Below, in pieces: positions 6,137 to 8,341 of a stretch of 8,341 bases of DNA (the first letter of the stretch is position 1; the number at the start of each line of letters is the position of its first letter). Both the position numbers and the translations under genes were made by a program. The stretch comes from Paracoccaceae bacterium (GTDB taxonomy: Bacteria > Pseudomonadota > Alphaproteobacteria > Rhodobacterales > Rhodobacteraceae), in NCBI GenBank assembly GCA_021647745.1, contig JAKIUB010000046.1, positions 1 to 8,341 on the forward strand. The letters are read 5' to 3'. Below the pieces are notes generated by a model. It ran no database searches, had not been told where the DNA came from, and saw only the letters and a program-made list of their open reading frames with translations.

Positions 6137-6168
6137 AGCCGCGCCGGAGATATTCGGTGCGGCTTTTT
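6137..6168 (+). terminator. Rho-independent terminator of the cytochrome gene
   Basis: A 10-bp stem pairs AGCCGCGCCG (6137-6146) with CGGTGCGGCT (6155-6164), with one G-T wobble, around an 8-nt loop, and is followed by TTTT to 6168. It lies 17 nt after the cytochrome stop codon and isolates that gene from yejA. A second T-run (6122-6128) precedes the hairpin, so weaker action on the opposite strand is possible. Confidence 0.85.
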
Positions 6169-6200
6169 GCTACCTTGCCCCCCGTTCACAAAATCGCGTC

Positions 6201-6228
6201 TTGCATTGGTGATATTTGGCGCTACCAT
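6201..6228 (+). promoter_or_regulatory. Weak candidate promoter of yejA
   Basis: TTGCAT (6201-6206, 3 of 6 matches) and TACCAT (6223-6228, 4 of 6 matches) are separated by 16 nt. They lie between the upstream terminator and the yejA start, where a promoter is expected. The match is modest and other pairs cannot be excluded. Confidence 0.25.
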
Positions 6229-6244
6229 ATTTGCAAACAATATG
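6226..6244. repeat. Inverted repeat CATATT-N7-AATATG before yejA, possible operator
   Basis: Two perfectly complementary 6-bp arms (6226-6231 and 6239-6244) surround TGCAAAC. The element overlaps the candidate -10 region and touches the ribosome binding site of yejA, where a bound repressor or an RNA hairpin could block expression. AT-rich palindromes also occur by chance, so this is a suggestion only. Confidence 0.3.
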
Positions 6245-6247
6245 GAG
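6244..6247 (+). promoter_or_regulatory. Ribosome binding site of yejA
   Basis: GGAG lies 8 nt before the ATG at 6256. It fixes the start there, although the frame remains open upstream to a TTG at 6127, a region that contains the terminator hairpin. Confidence 0.65.
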
Positions 6248-6255
6248 TGTTAGCT

Positions 6256-8157
6256 ATGATAAATCGTGCCCAAAGCAAGGCCCGCGCCCTTATCCGCACA
6301 GAAATCCCGCTTTGGAAATTATTTGGTGTGCTGTTTCTTGCCGCCCTGCTCAGTGTCGCCGCCAGTTTGGCGCGTGCTGGCGAGCACACGACTGTCAGCC
6401 ACGGGATTTCCAAATTTGGCGAGCTGAAATATGATGAGGATTTCCCCTATCTTGATTATGTGAACCCCGATGCCCCGAAAGGCGGCGAATATTCCAGCTG
6501 GGCCTTTGGCACGTTTGATTCGATGAACCCCTATATCACCAAGGGCAATGCTGCGGGCAGCTCGGCGATTTTCATTGAGAGCCTGATGGTCGGCACCGCT
6601 GACGAGCCGGATTCCCTTTATGGGCTGATCGCCGAAAGTGTTGAATACCCGAGCGACCGCGCATGGGCTATTTTCAACCTGCGCCCGGAGGCGCGTTTTT
6701 CTGACGGCACCCCGATCAAAGCTTCAGATGTGGTTTTCACCTATGAGACCCTGCTTGAAAAGGGCATCCCCTCTTACCGCGCCATCATGGAGGCCGAGAT
6801 CGCCTCGGTGGAAGCGCTGAATGATAACAGGGTGAAATTTACCTTTACCGGCCCGTCGGATGATAACTCCAACCTGCTGCTTGTCGCTGGCACTTCTGTG
6901 TTCTCAGAAGCCTATTTCGCGGATCGTGATTTTGCCGAATCAACCCTGGACCCGATCCTTGGCAGCGGCCCTTATGTCCTTGAATCGATGGATGTCGGCA
7001 AGCAGCTCATCTATGTCTACAACCCTGATTACTGGGGAGCGGACCTGCCGATCAATATCGGCCAAAACAATTTCGAGCGCATCCGCTTTGAATATTACGC
7101 CGACCCGACCGCCGCTTTTGAGGGCTTTAAGGCGGGCGAATACTTGTTTCGCTCGGAAAACTCCTCCAAAGCCTGGGCGCAGGATTATACCTTTCCCGCT
7201 GTGGAAAATGGCTGGGTGGTGAAGGAAGAACTACCCGATGGCAATATCGGCCAAGCCCAAGGGTTTTTCTTTAATCTGCAACGCGATAAGTTTTCCGATC
7301 CCCGCGTTCGCGAGGCCATTGGCATGGCATTCAACTTCGAGTGGTCCAACAAAACCCTGTTCTTCGGCCTTTACGAGCGGGTGGACAGCTTTTTCAAAAA
7401 CTCTGAGCTTGAGGCCCAAGGCATGATTCCGGCGGATGAGCTGGCCATACTGGAACCCTACCGCGATGATCTACCAGAAAAGGTCTTTACCGAGGAGGTT
7501 TATTCGCCGCCAATTTCAGGCGAAAACCAGATCGACCGTTCGGTTATCCGTGCGGCTGGCAAGCTGCTGGATGAAGCCGGCTGGACCGTGCAGGACGGGG
7601 TGCGCAAAAACGCGGACGGTGAGCAGCTTACCATCGAATTTCTCAACTATTCCCCGCTGTTTGACCGGATCATCAATCCCTATCTCGAGAACCTTGAGCG
7701 GCTTGGTATCGAGGCAACGAATAATCGGGTCGATACCGCGCAATATACCGAACGCACGCGAAATCGCGAGTTTGACATCATGATCAGCACCTACGAAAAT
7801 TCGATCACTCCCGGCCTTGGCCTGCGCCAGACCTATGCTTCGGAAAACGCCAATGTGCCCTCGCGCAACCGCGCCGGGCTGGCCAATCCCGCGATTGATG
7901 CGCTTGTCGAGCAGGTGATCGCCTCAGAAACCCGCGACGATCTGAACCTCAACACCCGCGCGCTGGATCGCGCCTTGCGGGCCTTGCATATCTGGGTGCC
8001 GCAATGGTTCAAGGATGTGCACTCGGTCGCCTATTGGGATGTATACCAATACCCCGACCCGGCGCTCTCGCCCTTCGCGCTAGGCGCTTCAAGCTGGTGG
8101 TGGTGGTGGTGGGATGGGGAAAAAGCCGCCCGGCTGGAAGCGGAGGGTGCGCTCTAG
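6256..8157 (+). CDS. yejA: Periplasmic solute-binding protein of a YejABEF-type peptide ABC transporter
   Basis: The 633-residue product is a family 5 extracellular solute-binding protein (oligopeptide type, SBP_bac_5). In E. coli, YejA with YejBEF imports peptides including microcin C. A secretion signal is clear: basic start, hydrophobic core (about 19-38), and ARA before Gly42 as the likely signal peptidase I site; no lipobox cysteine is present. The mature part opens with HGISKFGELKYDEDFPYLDYVNP split over residues 49-71, then DAPKGGEYS (72-80), the YejA-type start. Other segments typical of the fold are LRPEARFSDGTPIKASDVVFTYE starting near residue 145, and the TLDPILGSGPYVL region near 231. 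The C-terminus contains six consecutive Trp (614-619) followed by DGEKAARLEAEGAL. Length is normal for YejA. yejB starts 3 nt after the stop, forming an operon. Confidence 0.93.
   Translation: MINRAQSKARALIRTEIPLWKLFGVLFLAALLSVAASLARAGEHTTVSHGISKFGELKYDEDFPYLDYVNPDAPKGGEYSSWAFGTFDSMNPYITKGNAAGSSAIFIESLMVGTADEPDSLYGLIAESVEYPSDRAWAIFNLRPEARFSDGTPIKASDVVFTYETLLEKGIPSYRAIMEAEIASVEALNDNRVKFTFTGPSDDNSNLLLVAGTSVFSEAYFADRDFAESTLDPILGSGPYVLESMDVGKQLIYVYNPDYWGADLPINIGQNNFERIRFEYYADPTAAFEGFKAGEYLFRSENSSKAWAQDYTFPAVENGWVVKEELPDGNIGQAQGFFFNLQRDKFSDPRVREAIGMAFNFEWSNKTLFFGLYERVDSFFKNSELEAQGMIPADELAILEPYRDDLPEKVFTEEVYSPPISGENQIDRSVIRAAGKLLDEAGWTVQDGVRKNADGEQLTIEFLNYSPLFDRIINPYLENLERLGIEATNNRVDTAQYTERTRNREFDIMISTYENSITPGLGLRQTYASENANVPSRNRAGLANPAIDALVEQVIASETRDDLNLNTRALDRALRALHIWVPQWFKDVHSVAYWDVYQYPDPALSPFALGASSWWWWWWDGEKAARLEAEGAL
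8095..8112 (+). repeat. Pure (TGG)6 trinucleotide repeat inside yejA
   Basis: Six perfect TGG codons in a row encode Trp614-Trp619 near the C-terminus of YejA. Trp has only one codon, so any run of Trp gives a perfect repeat, but six in a row is rare in proteins. Slippage would change Trp number without shifting the frame. Confidence 0.9.
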
Positions 8158-8160
8158 CCT

Positions 8161-8341
8161 ATGGCCGCTTATGTTTTCCGGCGGTTGTTGCTGATAATTC
8201 CCACCTTGCTGGGAATCATGTTCCTCAACTTCGCCATTATCCAGTTCATCCCCGGCGGGCCGGTGGAGCAAATGCTTGCCAACTTAGAGAACCTCGGCGA
8301 CGGGTTTGACCTGCTCGGCGGCGCGGCGGGGGATGCGGGGA
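8161..8341 (+). CDS. yejB: Peptide ABC transporter permease YejB, N-terminal part (cut by window edge)
   Basis: The ATG at 8161 opens 60 codons with no stop, running off the right edge. The start MAAYVFRRLLLIIPTLLGIM, then FLNFAIIQFIPGGPVEQML, is the typical beginning of DppB/OppB-type inner-membrane permeases of the YejB group: a basic FRR, a first membrane segment (about 8-30), and the PGGP loop entering the periplasm. The remaining membrane segments and the ABC-interacting EAA loop lie outside the window. The gene starts 3 nt after the yejA stop; GGAGGG (8142-8147) within the end of yejA is a somewhat distant ribosome binding site. It partners with yejE and yejF, expected downstream. Confidence 0.9.
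   Translation, partial: MAAYVFRRLLLIIPTLLGIMFLNFAIIQFIPGGPVEQMLANLENLGDGFDLLGGAAGDAG

Noticed and set aside
6127..6255. TTG start extending YejA by 43 residues
   Set aside because: The stretch contains the cytochrome terminator and has no family match, while the ATG at 6256 has GGAG 8 nt upstream and leads directly into a signal peptide.
8004..8309. Plus-strand frame spanning the yejA-yejB junction, with a valine run
   Set aside because: It is the shifted frame of the TGG repeat and of yejB; both real frames are strongly supported.

Overview
The window looks like chromosomal DNA of an alphaproteobacterium, most likely Rhodobacterales (Roseobacter group). The reasons are the wording of the ureide-pathway proteins, the pheA / membrane-anchored cytochrome c / yejA neighbourhood, and moderately GC-rich coding sequence. 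This placement is inference from recalled family sequences; no search was run. I see no rRNA, tRNA, CRISPR array, insertion sequence or phage gene.

Layout. (1) Bases 1-502, minus strand: the N-terminal part of a DegT/DnrJ/EryC1/StrS-type PLP aminotransferase that runs off the left edge. (2) Bases 503-963: an AT-richer divergent intergenic region. It has one sigma70-like promoter facing each way (556-584 minus, 708-736 plus), a perfect inverted repeat at 595-611, and a leader of about 220 nt with several small hairpins before the next operon. (3) Bases 964-4600, plus strand: a tight operon of puuE (allantoinase), allE ((S)-ureidoglycine aminohydrolase), allA (ureidoglycolate lyase), nudC (NAD+/NADH pyrophosphatase) and a small SRPBCC-fold protein. 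The first four genes overlap by 4, 4 and 8 nt. (4) Bases 4651-5490, minus strand: pheA (prephenate dehydratase), convergent with the operon. (5) Bases 5620-6120, plus strand: a membrane-anchored class I cytochrome c, divergent from pheA and closed by a clear rho-independent terminator. (6) Bases 6256-8341, plus strand: yejA, the periplasmic binding protein of a YejABEF-type peptide ABC transporter, followed after 3 nt by the start of yejB, which runs off the right edge.

How the genes work together. PuuE opens allantoin to allantoate, AllE deaminates (S)-ureidoglycine to (S)-ureidoglycolate, and AllA splits that into glyoxylate and urea, so the operon recovers nitrogen from purines. The step from allantoate to ureidoglycine (allantoate amidohydrolase) is not in the window. 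NudC and the SRPBCC protein are carried on the same transcript, and their link to purine breakdown is not obvious. The remaining genes are housekeeping or transport.

Nothing here amounts to a clearly new biological system. The most useful leads are the coupling of nudC to the ureide genes, the structured leader and divergent control region at 503-963, the palindrome over the yejA start region, and a run of six tryptophans in YejA encoded by a pure TGG repeat.
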